A stretch of DNA of 64,000 bases from an uncultured Shewanella sp. (GCF_947497935.1 NZ_CANMIO010000016.1:1-64000), one strand, 5' to 3'; positions 17,318 to 26,336 are shown, counted from the stretch's first letter. Made by a program: numbers and translations. The notes: generated by a model not told the origin, from the sequence alone.

Positions 17318-18601
17318 TTAAAGCTTTACCTTATCGTACTCATACCAAGCCACTAGATTACCTAAGATAGGCACTATCCACACTGCGGTTTCAGAATCTT
17401 TATAGATGCGATAGAAATACAGATCGCTATCGATGATCTCGTGTTTACGAATTTCACGATAAAAGTGCATTGCAGATGAGCTTACTTGATCGGGCTTAAT
17501 CAACTCTTTTTGAGCTACTTTGACATGGAATACATCCACATCTAAGTCATTAATTTTTTCGCGGTGCTGAGTAAAGTCACCTTTTATCTTATATTTGATC
17601 GGTGTGGTCTTACACTCTTCATCGGTCACGCAAGCAGCGGAATAAAACTTACCCGTTTTTTCACTTTCATAGATAAGTGACAAGCTAATATCGGAGCGCA
17701 CCAGCATATTACCTTGTACCGGATAATACACGTCCGCATGATAATGATGCTCGATAAAACCACTGGTACCCGGCTCGTCATGAGGAATGATGACGCGGTT
17801 ATAGCGAATACGCTGCTCCATCTCATGGGTAAGCTCAGTAAAGGTTTTCATATTCAAACCCGCTGGCGTCAAATCAATTGCGGTTATATTGATTAGGCCC
17901 TTGCCTGAACAGTTTTGCTTGTCAGCACCTGGGCACACCGCCATCGAATAATAATTACCATCGGTTAGCGCATAGCCATTAAACTTGCTCATGCCATCCA
18001 GATGATTAGACTCGGGGGCTAAGTGCTTTTGCCACATTGACGGGTGCAGATGTGCGACATTGTCTTTATGAATAAGCTGAACATCTTGCTTAACGCCACC
18101 AATATTCAACGGGATATTTTTGTTAGCATCCCAACTATTTTTAGCTTTTATCACACCGTGATAATCACTAAAGTACCAAACTGACAAAGCGATCAGCACG
18201 ACAATAATAATCCCGCTTATTTTGACCAGTAATGAAACATCAACAATTGCTGCCCGTACTGATTCAGGATCATTGACCGCAAGCATTTTTATATGAGAAC
18301 GGGTAGAGACATTAAGCTGATAGCCACGGCCGGCAATAGTGCGCAACATGACTTCAGGATAGGCTTCGAGTTTCTTTCTGAGGGTACTAACGCATTGAGT
18401 GAGCGAGGTTGCAGCAACAACGCGATCGGGCCAACCAGCTGCTAGCAACTCTTCTTTTGTACATACTGAACTAACAGCGAGAATTAATTGATGCAAAACC
18501 GCAGACTCTGACACCGTCAGGGTTATGGTTTTATTATTCGCATGATCAACTAATTGCTTAGCTTCTTCATCCAGCTCCAAGTATGGAGTAACTTTTAGCA
18601 C
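17318..18601 (-). CDS. ToxR/CadC-like membrane transcription regulator of sir cluster 1
   Basis: A 427-residue one-component regulator. Residues about 1-105 form an OmpR/ToxR-type winged helix (TSLTQCVSTLRKKLEA, then LRTIAGRGYQL, the usual end of the DNA-binding domain). One membrane segment lies at about residues 123-144. The remaining ~280 residues are periplasmic and carry two close cysteine pairs (CPGADKQNC and CVTDEEC) that could sense redox state, copper or a sulfur compound. A paralogue with the same plan lies at 33446-34729 beside sir cluster 2. It is the last gene of cluster 1, after a 175-base gap that may hold its own promoter. The control target is inferred from position. Confidence 0.75.
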   Translation of the reverse strand: MLKVTPYLELDEEAKQLVDHANNKTITLTVSESAVLHQLILAVSSVCTKEELLAAGWPDRVVAATSLTQCVSTLRKKLEAYPEVMLRTIAGRGYQLNVSTRSHIKMLAVNDPESVRAAIVDVSLLVKISGIIIVVLIALSVWYFSDYHGVIKAKNSWDANKNIPLNIGGVKQDVQLIHKDNVAHLHPSMWQKHLAPESNHLDGMSKFNGYALTDGNYYSMAVCPGADKQNCSGKGLINITAIDLTPAGLNMKTFTELTHEMEQRIRYNRVIIPHDEPGTSGFIEHHYHADVYYPVQGNMLVRSDISLSLIYESEKTGKFYSAACVTDEECKTTPIKYKIKGDFTQHREKINDLDVDVFHVKVAQKELIKPDQVSSSAMHFYREIRKHEIIDSDLYFYRIYKDSETAVWIVPILGNLVAWYEYDKVKL

Positions 18602-18776
18602 CTTAAACCTCTACAAATCAATTCACTGTAACTCGGGCATTAATAAAACTTAATCTTAGTTTACTAAAAAATTTTATTAAAAACGTGATTTCGCCCTGAA
18701 ATCAAATCAGCTATTAAAAATCAGCATGTTAATGTTCACATAACTAACATTTTAATTTCTAGCCCCCATTTTTTAA

Positions 18777-19601
18777 TTACAAAGCTCGGCGTTTAAATAG
18801 TTGATTAGCAATAAACACTAAGGCTGTAACCCACAGTAACATCACACCATACAGCGCCCATTTACCCCAGGTAACAGTGGAAAGAATCGCCAAACTTCCA
18901 TTACCGGCATCGGTGCCTAATAAATTAATGGCGCGATAAAGATCCGTTGGATTAAGTGCAATTAAGAAGTTGATTATATACTGATTAAAAAAGGCCAAGT
19001 CTGCAACTAATATTGTTAATAACAACAGATCATAAATGAGTACGAACACAAACCAAACGAACAGGATACTAGCAACAGCTTTCGCCTTCTCGGTGGATTT
19101 CAAACTGACAATATAACCCAGCAAAATAAAGGCGATAGCCAACAAAATGCTACTCAGAATAAATTGACCAAACTGAGCCAAACTCTTAGCGACGTCATAA
19201 TCACCGCATGCCAAAAGTAGCAATGCGGTCAGTCCAAAAGCAAGGCTAATCGTAGCGCTCATGATCAGCCCATGACCTAACAACTTACCCAATAGAATTT
19301 GCAAACGAGTAATAGGATAAGACAGCAATAATAATAGAGTGCCAGATTCATCCTCCCCCACAAAGGCATCGTAGCTTACCAACATGGCCGCCAACGGAAT
19401 AATAAACACCGAAACCGTCGACAAGCTTGATATCAAGGCATCCAATTGAGGTAACGCCAGATGACCCGCTACCGCACTGCCCGCAAAAGTGACACTCAAA
19501 GATAAGATTAAAAAGATTAGCGAGATAAATAACACCCAACGATTACGCAGGCTGTCTTGGATCTCTTTTTTAGCGATGACACATACCGGAGAGGTTAGCA
19601 T
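18777..19601 (-). CDS. NosY-like ABC transporter permease (sir cluster 1)
   Basis: A 274-residue inner-membrane protein with about six hydrophobic segments. It has the NosY/ABC-2 signature AMLVSYDAFVGEDESGTLLLLLSYPITR and begins with the typical IAKKEIQDSLRNRW. In nitrous oxide reducers NosY works with NosF and NosD in copper-site assembly. Here no NosZ is present, and the partner is most likely the copper site of SirA. It starts four bases after the nosF-like stop codon. Confidence 0.85.
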   Translation of the reverse strand: MLTSPVCVIAKKEIQDSLRNRWVLFISLIFLILSLSVTFAGSAVAGHLALPQLDALISSLSTVSVFIIPLAAMLVSYDAFVGEDESGTLLLLLSYPITRLQILLGKLLGHGLIMSATISLAFGLTALLLLACGDYDVAKSLAQFGQFILSSILLAIAFILLGYIVSLKSTEKAKAVASILFVWFVFVLIYDLLLLTILVADLAFFNQYIINFLIALNPTDLYRAINLLGTDAGNGSLAILSTVTWGKWALYGVMLLWVTALVFIANQLFKRRAL

Positions 19602-19605
19602 TGGG

Positions 19606-20514
19606 TTAACTCACTACGTCAATTTGAGCACATTGCCCCATATAAAAATGATAAATATCGGCCAAAGCAGGCTCTTGCAAGCTAAAGTCATACTCTTGGC
19701 AGGCCGTGGTCAACAACTGTAGCGCCTTCGGCTTTGTTTGGTTGTCCAGCAATAATGCATTGTCGGCATACAGTGCAGCCAACTCAGGTTGTGAAGCCAC
19801 ATAGCGTGCAAGCTGAGGCGAAGTTAACCGAGTTTTCAGGCCACTGCCGGCTCTAAGCTGTGCAAGACTGCCCGATGCCAACGCCTGACCTTTTGCGAGA
19901 ATAAGCGCGATATCGATATTGTGTTCAATCAGTGACAGCTCATGGGTACACACAATGACTCCACATCCCTGCAGCTTAAGCTCATCAATCTTGCCGTATA
20001 GGAACTTAGAGGCCACAGGATCGAGCCCCACAGTTGGCTCATCGAGTAGCAATAACTCAGGCTCACTTAAAATAGCTTGAGCAAAGCCAAGCCGCTGCTT
20101 CATTCCTTTAGAGTAGGTCTTTAATGCTCTATCTTGCGCATACTCTAAACCAAAGTCTTGTAGCAGTTGTTTAACCCGAACAGACTTCACGCCCTTTAGC
20201 GCGGCAAAGTAATTTAAGATCTCTTTGCCAGTTAACTTGTCATAAAAACTCACGTTTTCAGGTAAGTAACCAATCTTTAAATCGGCTCTATTCGTGAGGC
20301 TAAACAAGTTATTATCTAAAACCTTTACATCACCACTTGTTGGCTTAATTAGCCCCAACATAATTTTTATCAGGGTCGACTTGCCAGCACCATTATGCCC
20401 AAGCAGCGCCATTGTCTGACCCCGTTCAACCTCAAAGCTCACATCATTAAGCGCAACGAAATCTGCGAACTGATGCTTAATGTTTCGCGCTGAAACCGCT
20501 AAACAAGGATTCAT
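19606..20514 (-). CDS. NosF-like ABC transporter ATPase (sir cluster 1)
   Basis: A single ABC ATPase of 302 residues. Walker A is GHNGAGKST, the signature region YSKGMKQRLGFAQ, and Walker B LLLLDEPTVGLDP. This arrangement is characteristic of NosF/CcmA-type drug-ABC ATPases. The ribosome site GGAG lies six bases before the ATG. It should energise the NosY-like permease encoded just downstream. Confidence 0.88.
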   Translation of the reverse strand: MNPCLAVSARNIKHQFADFVALNDVSFEVERGQTMALLGHNGAGKSTLIKIMLGLIKPTSGDVKVLDNNLFSLTNRADLKIGYLPENVSFYDKLTGKEILNYFAALKGVKSVRVKQLLQDFGLEYAQDRALKTYSKGMKQRLGFAQAILSEPELLLLDEPTVGLDPVASKFLYGKIDELKLQGCGVIVCTHELSLIEHNIDIALILAKGQALASGSLAQLRAGSGLKTRLTSPQLARYVASQPELAALYADNALLLDNQTKPKALQLLTTACQEYDFSLQEPALADIYHFYMGQCAQIDVVS

Positions 20515-20579
20515 TTTTTCTCCGAATAGGCTTTTATATTTACGATGAAAAGCTCAGCAAGAGCCATCATAAAATAAAC

Positions 20580-21848
20580 CTAATTGCTAAACGCGGGGTT
20601 CATATTCAGTAACGGATAACTGTCGACAATACCGCTTTGCGGAGTGATCTCAAATTGACGTTGAACCCAACGCAGCACCACAATAATTGGACTATCCATC
20701 AAGAAGTTAGCTTCAGGATAAAGCCAAAATAATTTATCGATATTATCATTAGGCTGGTAGGCCGTATTGCCTACGCCATTCAAATTGTGATCCCAACCTA
20801 GGTATCCACTCCAGTAGTTCCCACGACCAGCTTTGCTCCACTCTAACAAGGCATCACCGACATACTTAACCTGAGAAAAATTATCAATAAACTGATTAGC
20901 GTAAACTTGGTTACCCTCACCGCCCATGGCCATATAGAAACCGATATCATTGTAGGCAAAGTGATTATTAATTATGGTGTTGTCTCGAGCGCCGTATACG
21001 AAGATCCCTTTACCTTCTTGGCCTTGTACTTGACTGTCACTGCGATTGACAATCTGTTCGACGCGATTAAATTCCACCAGCGAGTCTTTAGTCATATTGA
21101 GCAAGATGCCGAAATCGATCGCATCCCATACCTGATTACGATGTAGATGGATACGCTTCGAATCCATCAAGGCATAGCCACCATCAACTTGATAACTTTG
21201 ATTGTTATAGGCTTCATCATCATGGGTGTACATGTAGTGAATGCCGTATTGCTGGTCAAACAATCGGTTAGCGTAAACCTTGCTGTTACTGCCAGATTCG
21301 AGATACACACCGTCGCGCACTTGGGAAATGGTATTGCCCCAGATCTCGGCATCGACCACATGCTGTAGATGAATGCCATCACCGCGGTCTAAAGTATATA
21401 AACGGTTGTTACCCACGATGACGTTATCGTTAATCTGGATATTATTGAGCTCATCGGCGCGAATACCGAAGCCATCACCACGTAAGTTATTGTTGTGGAT
21501 CTTAACGTTATCACTACCCGACTCGACCAAGATCCCGGCATCACGTTCATAATGATCATTACCCCAGTTTTCAATTCTGAGCCCAGAGATCTCAACATTA
21601 GAAGCAAACACATAAATTGCGCTGCCAGTGCCATTGGCATCAATAGTGCTATCGCCGCGACTGGAAAGGATGAGAGGTTGACGGATCTGCAACGGGCCTT
21701 GATAACGACCCGCCGCAAGCACGATGCGATCGCCAACTTGGGCCTGCTCCAGTGCAAGCCTAAGCTGCTCGGTATTAGACACACTTAAGCTGCCTGCATG
21801 GCAAAACGTGCCGTAACCGACAGCAAACGCCCAAAACAACAGGCGCAT
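20580..21848 (-). CDS. NosD-like periplasmic parallel beta-helix protein (sir cluster 1)
   Basis: An exported protein with a signal peptide ending near TFCHA and many right-handed beta-helix (PbH1/CASH) repeats such as GIRADELNNIQINDNVIVGN and GVYLESGSNSKVYANRL. It has the NosD family plan and length. NosD works with the NosFY ATPase/permease in copper-cofactor maturation. I took the ATG at 21848, after the nosL stop; an ATG at 21896 would add 16 residues and overlap nosL by 38 bases. Proposed partner: SirA copper site (inference). Confidence 0.85.
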   Translation of the reverse strand: MRLLFWAFAVGYGTFCHAGSLSVSNTEQLRLALEQAQVGDRIVLAAGRYQGPLQIRQPLILSSRGDSTIDANGTGSAIYVFASNVEISGLRIENWGNDHYERDAGILVESGSDNVKIHNNNLRGDGFGIRADELNNIQINDNVIVGNNRLYTLDRGDGIHLQHVVDAEIWGNTISQVRDGVYLESGSNSKVYANRLFDQQYGIHYMYTHDDEAYNNQSYQVDGGYALMDSKRIHLHRNQVWDAIDFGILLNMTKDSLVEFNRVEQIVNRSDSQVQGQEGKGIFVYGARDNTIINNHFAYNDIGFYMAMGGEGNQVYANQFIDNFSQVKYVGDALLEWSKAGRGNYWSGYLGWDHNLNGVGNTAYQPNDNIDKLFWLYPEANFLMDSPIIVVLRWVQRQFEITPQSGIVDSYPLLNMNPAFSN

Positions 21849-21858
21849 GAAAGTCGCC

Positions 21859-22347
21859 CTACTCGCCAGCAAGTAACTCAATGGTGATCTGTTCATAGGT
21901 TAAAACCGCTCCGCCAAATTCGGTAGCAAACTTGGTGGCCCCCTCTTTAGTCGCAAATGATGCCACCGCAGGGCCCATTACTGCTTTCTTACTGGTGCCA
22001 TAAACATACCAAGCAGTGGTCGCATCAACAAAACTACTATCCTCAGGATTTTCCCAATCTGTAACCGACATATCATGCACCTTCAAATGCGTGATCTGAC
22101 GCTGATTCTCTGGTTGTAGAGCAAAATTAAACATATCTCGGGTCGAGCAGAACTTTGGCACTATGGTTTCGTTCCTTAGGCCTAATTGCCCCTTAGGCCC
22201 TGGATACTTGGTAATCATCATGCCGCAAAGGTGGCAGCGGTCATGGTCATGTATCGGTTGTGCTTGAGTAGACTGCGACGCGGCATCACCTTGGCTGCAA
22301 GCGTACATTAGCGGAATAAAGAGCAAGATGAGCATCAGTTTTTTCAT
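21859..22347 (-). CDS. NosL-like copper-binding lipoprotein (sir cluster 1)
   Basis: A 162-residue lipoprotein (signal peptide with lipobox LMYACS). The copper-ligand region HDRCHLCGMMITKYPGPKG is the NosL signature. NosL binds Cu(I) and hands it to the NosDFY system. I start at the ATG at 22347; the frame is open upstream only from a GTG at 22383 with no good ribosome site, and the paralogue at 38250 is also exactly 162 residues from its own ATG. Confidence 0.87.
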   Translation of the reverse strand: MKKLMLILLFIPLMYACSQGDAASQSTQAQPIHDHDRCHLCGMMITKYPGPKGQLGLRNETIVPKFCSTRDMFNFALQPENQRQITHLKVHDMSVTDWENPEDSSFVDATTAWYVYGTSKKAVMGPAVASFATKEGATKFATEFGGAVLTYEQITIELLAGE

Positions 22348-22455
22348 ACAGTTTCCAACTAGAGGAGGTTTATAGATTGGCACTCACCGCCTTATGTCCA
22401 GAGGGTCTACAAGCTGTGAGCTAAGCGTTTAATATTTTGCTATTCAGTAGCAGTT

Positions 22456-22499
22456 CGGCTCCTAATACCTGCCTTGCAGGGACGGCGTATTAGGAGCGA
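22456..22499 (-). other. Intercistronic hairpin between sirD and nosL, cluster 1
   Basis: A perfect 11-bp stem, GCTCCTAATAC (22458-22468) with GTATTAGGAGC (22487-22497). Its loop contains CCTTGCAGGGACG (22472-22484). A hairpin with a different stem but the same 13-base loop core in the same orientation lies at the same operon position in cluster 2 (38769-38811). No T-run follows, so it may be an attenuator, processing site or small repeat element. Confidence 0.55.
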
Positions 22500-22531
22500 A
22501 CGACTAGCGACTTGGCTAACTTGCTCTAGGG

Positions 22532-23479
22532 CTAGATAGCGAAGTTTTGACCGGCATACAGGATAAACATACGCAGACACATCATGCCGGTAACGGCACA
22601 AACACCCGATAGGTAGAAGGCCTTAGCCGAGTGGCTAAAAGACTTACCCGTAGCGAAGTTAAGCAGTAGTGGCCCACCAAAACCTAGGCCAACCACACCA
22701 AACCAGAACACCGCCGCCCACTCTCCAGTATGGAAAGCGGCAAATGCACTTTGTGCTCCCGCGTTACCCGTCATAAGCGATGTCACAATCATGAAAATGA
22801 ATAGCATCTCAGCAATCATGATTGGCCACTCAGCGCCATGCAGAACCTTCATATCTTGGCTATGTAAGTCTTCTTTAAACATCGATACCGCAAGCATTTT
22901 TGCTGCTGCAGCGCCTGCTGAAATACCGGAGGCAATAAATAGCGCCGGTAAAACAGAGGTATTGATGATGGGAAAACGGATCAAAGCCGAGATTAAGAAG
23001 CCGGTATAAGCACACACAGCTAAAGCCAGTACTAATACGGTTACTTCACATGGACGACGAATACCTTGTAGCTTTTCTACTACTGGCACGAGTACTTTCA
23101 GTGCAGGGATCTCGCGGATCTCTTCTTCAAATGCAAATAGGCAGATTAGCGCCACTAACGGGATATAAACCGAGAGCGCGATAACACCAATCGACATCAC
23201 TGAATTGAGGTTGTAGTAAACCAAAATTCGCCAGAAAAACAGTGGGTTGGTCAAATCCAATACCAGACATAACATACCTAAGCTAATCGTCACGAACGAG
23301 ATCAATGCCGCCGCTTTATAAAATGGTGTGTTAGTTGTCTGCTGTTTGTAGAATCGCAAGAATAACGCCGTGGCTAGCGCACCACCAGAGATCCCCGCGA
23401 AGAACAGGTAAACCGCAATAGGCCAAGGCCATGCAAGGCCCTCGGAAAGCCCCATTGTAAACTCAATATTGCCGTCCAT
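22532..23479 (-). CDS. sirD: Menaquinol-oxidising membrane subunit, NrfD/PsrC family (cluster 1)
   Basis: A 315-residue polytopic inner-membrane protein of the NrfD family with about eight or nine hydrophobic segments, starting WPWPIAVYLFFAGISGGALATALF. It should take electrons from menaquinol and pass them to the iron-sulfur protein encoded two bases upstream (SirC). In S. oneidensis, sulfite reduction needs menaquinone and does not need CymA, which fits this module. Copy 2 at 39099-40046 is very similar and has the same length. Confidence 0.88.
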   Translation of the reverse strand: MDGNIEFTMGLSEGLAWPWPIAVYLFFAGISGGALATALFLRFYKQQTTNTPFYKAAALISFVTISLGMLCLVLDLTNPLFFWRILVYYNLNSVMSIGVIALSVYIPLVALICLFAFEEEIREIPALKVLVPVVEKLQGIRRPCEVTVLVLALAVCAYTGFLISALIRFPIINTSVLPALFIASGISAGAAAAKMLAVSMFKEDLHSQDMKVLHGAEWPIMIAEMLFIFMIVTSLMTGNAGAQSAFAAFHTGEWAAVFWFGVVGLGFGGPLLLNFATGKSFSHSAKAFYLSGVCAVTGMMCLRMFILYAGQNFAI

Positions 23480-23481
23480 AT

Positions 23482-24192
23482 CTATACTCCTAACTTCACA
23501 ATAGGTATGTAACGTAAGCTAGGCTCAGTACCAAACCCCGGCTTAATACGCACAGAATCTTTTACTCGTAATAGCTTACTGATATAGGATGTCGGATCGT
23601 TAATATCACCAAAGATCAGTGCATCGTAACGGCACTTCTGTACACAAGCAGGTAGCTCGCCAATGGCAAGTTTGCTGTTTAGGCAGAAGTCACAGTTATC
23701 AGCGACATCGGTTTCTTTATTAATAAAACGTGCGTCATAAGGACAAGCGGCAATACAGTACTTACAACCTGCACACTTAGCCGCGTCCATAGTCACAATG
23801 CCGGTCTTCTCATCTCTGTGCGCCGCGCCCGTCGGGCATACGGTGACACATGGGGCGTTCTTACATTGCTGACACGACACACGAACAAACTTACGTTCAC
23901 AGCCACACTCAGTGGTTTTGCCACAGTGCGGACAAGGCTGCCCTTCTAAACCACCAGAATGCTGTTCCATCAACAGTCTCGACTTACCTTCAGGTAAATT
24001 ATTGGCTAGATTGCAGGCCTCTTTACACTCGCCGCAGCCAGTACATTTATTTTGATCAAACACCATGGCGTAATGGGGCTTGTTTGCATCTGACTCACCC
24101 TCTTTGACAGAACTACACCCCAAGGGCGCTATTATCAAAGAGCTGGCTCCTAAGCACTTAAGGAACCTCCGTCTCTCTATATTTTCACTCAC
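23482..24192 (-). CDS. sirC: Four-cluster ferredoxin-type electron transfer protein, NrfC family (cluster 1)
   Basis: A 236-residue protein with a twin-arginine signal (ERRRFLKCLGASSLIIAPLG) and the cysteine groups for four [4Fe-4S] clusters: CTGCGECKEAC, CQQCKNAPCVTVCP, CAGCKYCIAACP and CDFC...CVQKC. An extra pair of CXXC-like motifs, CPHCGKTTECGC, lies in an insertion. It should work in the periplasm between SirD and SirA. The two-base gap to sirD implies coupled translation. Confidence 0.9.
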   Translation of the reverse strand: MSENIERRRFLKCLGASSLIIAPLGCSSVKEGESDANKPHYAMVFDQNKCTGCGECKEACNLANNLPEGKSRLLMEQHSGGLEGQPCPHCGKTTECGCERKFVRVSCQQCKNAPCVTVCPTGAAHRDEKTGIVTMDAAKCAGCKYCIAACPYDARFINKETDVADNCDFCLNSKLAIGELPACVQKCRYDALIFGDINDPTSYISKLLRVKDSVRIKPGFGTEPSLRYIPIVKLGV

Positions 24193-24254
24193 AGCATCCT
24201 CCAGCTATCAGCTATTTTGCTGATATATTTATACTTATTAGGTTTTACGTGACT

Positions 24255-24968
24255 TTACTCAGATGCAGCCACTGAACGATTAGCGATTTTTTGCTCGGCT
24301 CTTAAAATTGCATTGTTAATTGAGGCCCGATTGAAGTTCTGCCTGTCGCTTTCGAGTAACTTCTGCCATTGCTCGATGGCTGCTTCATACTCGCCATTAA
24401 GGTAAGCGTGGGTCGCGAGCAGCAGTCTTGATTGCGGCTCAAACTCATCGAGGGCTAAAGCTCTGGCGATGACCAGATCTATGTCTAAACTCATCTCGCG
24501 ATTGTCACGGTAATACATGGCATTGGCTTTCATGCCAATAATGCTGGCATCATCGCCCGTGAGCTTGAGTAAGGTATCGAAGGTTTGTACTGACTCGCTA
24601 TAGAGTCCACCATCGACATAAGACTGGGCCAAATTTAACAATGCAATTTCATTGCTAGGTTGCTCACTTACTTTCTTTGCGTTTTTATTGATTTCTGCGG
24701 TGATCAGATAATCAATATTGCTGTCTACCACTCCTTTGTTCCAACCATTGAAATGGCCTAATTGTGAGTAAACTAATAGTGTCGTCGTAAAGAGCACTAC
24801 AGATAGCACCACGGGTACCTTAACGTTGGTGGATTGCTCATCTATTCCATCTTCGCAAAGGTTAGCTATCGGGGTTACACCATGCTTTTGACTAGAGTGA
24901 TGATGACGCCAAATTAAGCTGATAACTGCACATAGGGTGACAGTAATGCCGATAGCTAAACTATTCAT
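24255..24968 (-). CDS. CcmI/NrfG-like TPR protein (cluster 1)
   Basis: A 237-residue protein with two N-terminal membrane segments (residues about 3-18 and 50-68) and a C-terminal TPR-type helical repeat domain (NLAQSYVDGGLYSESVQTFDTLLKL and following). This is the plan of CcmI/CycH, which chaperones apocytochrome to the haem lyase. Its place beside sirA suggests it helps mature the octahaem cytochrome, perhaps the unusual CX15CH site. Of all the paired sir genes, this one differs most between copies. Confidence 0.72.
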   Translation of the reverse strand: MNSLAIGITVTLCAVISLIWRHHHSSQKHGVTPIANLCEDGIDEQSTNVKVPVVLSVVLFTTTLLVYSQLGHFNGWNKGVVDSNIDYLITAEINKNAKKVSEQPSNEIALLNLAQSYVDGGLYSESVQTFDTLLKLTGDDASIIGMKANAMYYRDNREMSLDIDLVIARALALDEFEPQSRLLLATHAYLNGEYEAAIEQWQKLLESDRQNFNRASINNAILRAEQKIANRSVAASE

Positions 24969-25058
24969 AGTGACTCTCTACAAGCGACAAACTTAAAAAA
25001 CTGATTTAAAAAACTAACTTAATAAACTGACTTAAAACCATTGCGTTAAACGCAGCGA

Positions 25059-25844
25059 TTAATGACCGCCGCCCATCATACCGCCCATGCCCATACCGCT
25101 TAATCCCATGCCATGTGCGTTGTCACCAGGTGCTTCCACTTTCACTAGCTCAACTTCAAACACGAGTGTTGATTGCGGTGGGATAATGCCGACTTGCTTG
25201 TCGCCGTAGGCAAGCGCAGCAGGAATAGCAAACTTGTAAGTAGAACCCTCATTCATTAATGGGATCCCTTCTTGCCAGCCGTCAATCACGCTCATTAATG
25301 CAAAGCGGTTTGGCTCATTACGCTTGTGTGAGTCATCAAACTCAGTGCCGTCGATTAAGAAACCTTTGTAGTGCACGGTAACCACATCTTGTGGGTTCGG
25401 CTTACGGCCTTCGCCTTCGCTAATCACTTGGTATTGCAGACCAGACTTAGTCTCTTTTACGCCGTCTTTCTTTTTGTTTTCAGCTAGGTACTTATTACCC
25501 GCCGTAACGTTTGCTAACGCAACTTTGGCTTCAGCAGCTTCACGGGCAGTATTGAGCTGCTCGGCGCGCTGGTTAAGGAAAGTGAGAATTTCTTCATCTG
25601 AAAACTGGGGATTGTTTTTAAGTGCATCCACTACCCCCTCAATGACAAGGTCGACATCCACTTCTGCACCAAGCTCCGTTTGACTGTAGATTTGACCAGA
25701 GATGTATTTACCTAAAGAAGCACCGATACTGTACGACTCTTTTTGTACATCAGAGGTCAGCTCGGTTGCGGCCATTGAGTTGGCAGACATAAACAGGGTG
25801 AAACCTGTCACAACAGCTAGGGTAGTTTTTGTAAATGTTTTCAT
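25059..25844 (-). CDS. FKBP-type peptidyl-prolyl isomerase with Met/Gly-rich tail (cluster 1)
   Basis: A 261-residue exported FkpA-like isomerase: signal peptide to about SANSMAA, an N-terminal dimerisation helix region (TSDVQKESYSIGASLGKYIS), then an FKBP domain (VHYKGFLIDGTEFDDS ... IPPQSTLVFEVELVKVE). The C-terminus MGLSGMGMGGMMGGGH is Met-, Gly- and His-rich, as in Cu(I)-binding tails. Family role: folding of periplasmic proteins. Inference: a chaperone for SirA that may also carry copper. Confidence 0.85.
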   Translation of the reverse strand: MKTFTKTTLAVVTGFTLFMSANSMAATELTSDVQKESYSIGASLGKYISGQIYSQTELGAEVDVDLVIEGVVDALKNNPQFSDEEILTFLNQRAEQLNTAREAAEAKVALANVTAGNKYLAENKKKDGVKETKSGLQYQVISEGEGRKPNPQDVVTVHYKGFLIDGTEFDDSHKRNEPNRFALMSVIDGWQEGIPLMNEGSTYKFAIPAALAYGDKQVGIIPPQSTLVFEVELVKVEAPGDNAHGMGLSGMGMGGMMGGGH

Positions 25845-25904
25845 AATAATTATCTCTTTAAATCAATTCGGTACGAACTAGGTTTATGACCCAACATCCT
25901 GCTG

Positions 25905-26336
25905 TTATGGTTTTTCTGTTACTCGGTTCGACAAGCGCCATCCGTATATTCCATCAGGCATCTGGAGAACATTGGTGTAGCCCATCTTTAACGCTTCATG
26001 TGCTGCGATTTCGCTGGCATTACATAAGCGGTTAGCGCAATAAAACACCATTACTGCATCTTTCTTAGCTGGCAGTAACTTCTTCCAATCTTTAACGTTG
26101 AAGTAAATAGCACCTGGAATGAAACCTTCAGCCCAAAGTTCAAGCGTATTCACATCAAAGAAATAAACCCCTTCCTTGCCGACTAAAGACTCAGCTTCCA
26201 TCATGCTGATAGTCGTAAGCTGATGCTCATAACGATGAGCAGGTGCCATCTCAGAACCACCGCCTGCTAGACAGCTGGTTGAACTTGCAATTAACGTCAG
26301 GCTTAACAGAATTTGACCCAGTGCTTTTTTCATCAT
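25905..26336 (-). CDS. Periplasmic rhodanese-like protein (cluster 1)
   Basis: A 143-residue exported single-domain rhodanese: signal peptide to CLAGG, then the fold pattern YFFDVNTLELWAEGFIPGAI. The presumed catalytic cysteine lies in FYCANRLCNASEIAA, with a second cysteine five residues on. It might handle sulfur products or donate or accept sulfane sulfur near SirA, or act only as a folding/redox helper. It lies 70 bases after sirA and is conserved in both clusters. Confidence 0.82.
   Translation of the reverse strand: MMKKALGQILLSLTLIASSTSCLAGGGSEMAPAHRYEHQLTTISMMEAESLVGKEGVYFFDVNTLELWAEGFIPGAIYFNVKDWKKLLPAKKDAVMVFYCANRLCNASEIAAHEALKMGYTNVLQMPDGIYGWRLSNRVTEKP

Noticed and set aside
18777..22383. 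Nitrous oxide reduction locus
   Set aside because: NosL-, NosD-, NosF- and NosY-like genes are present, but NosZ and NosR are absent and all lie inside sulfite-reductase clusters.
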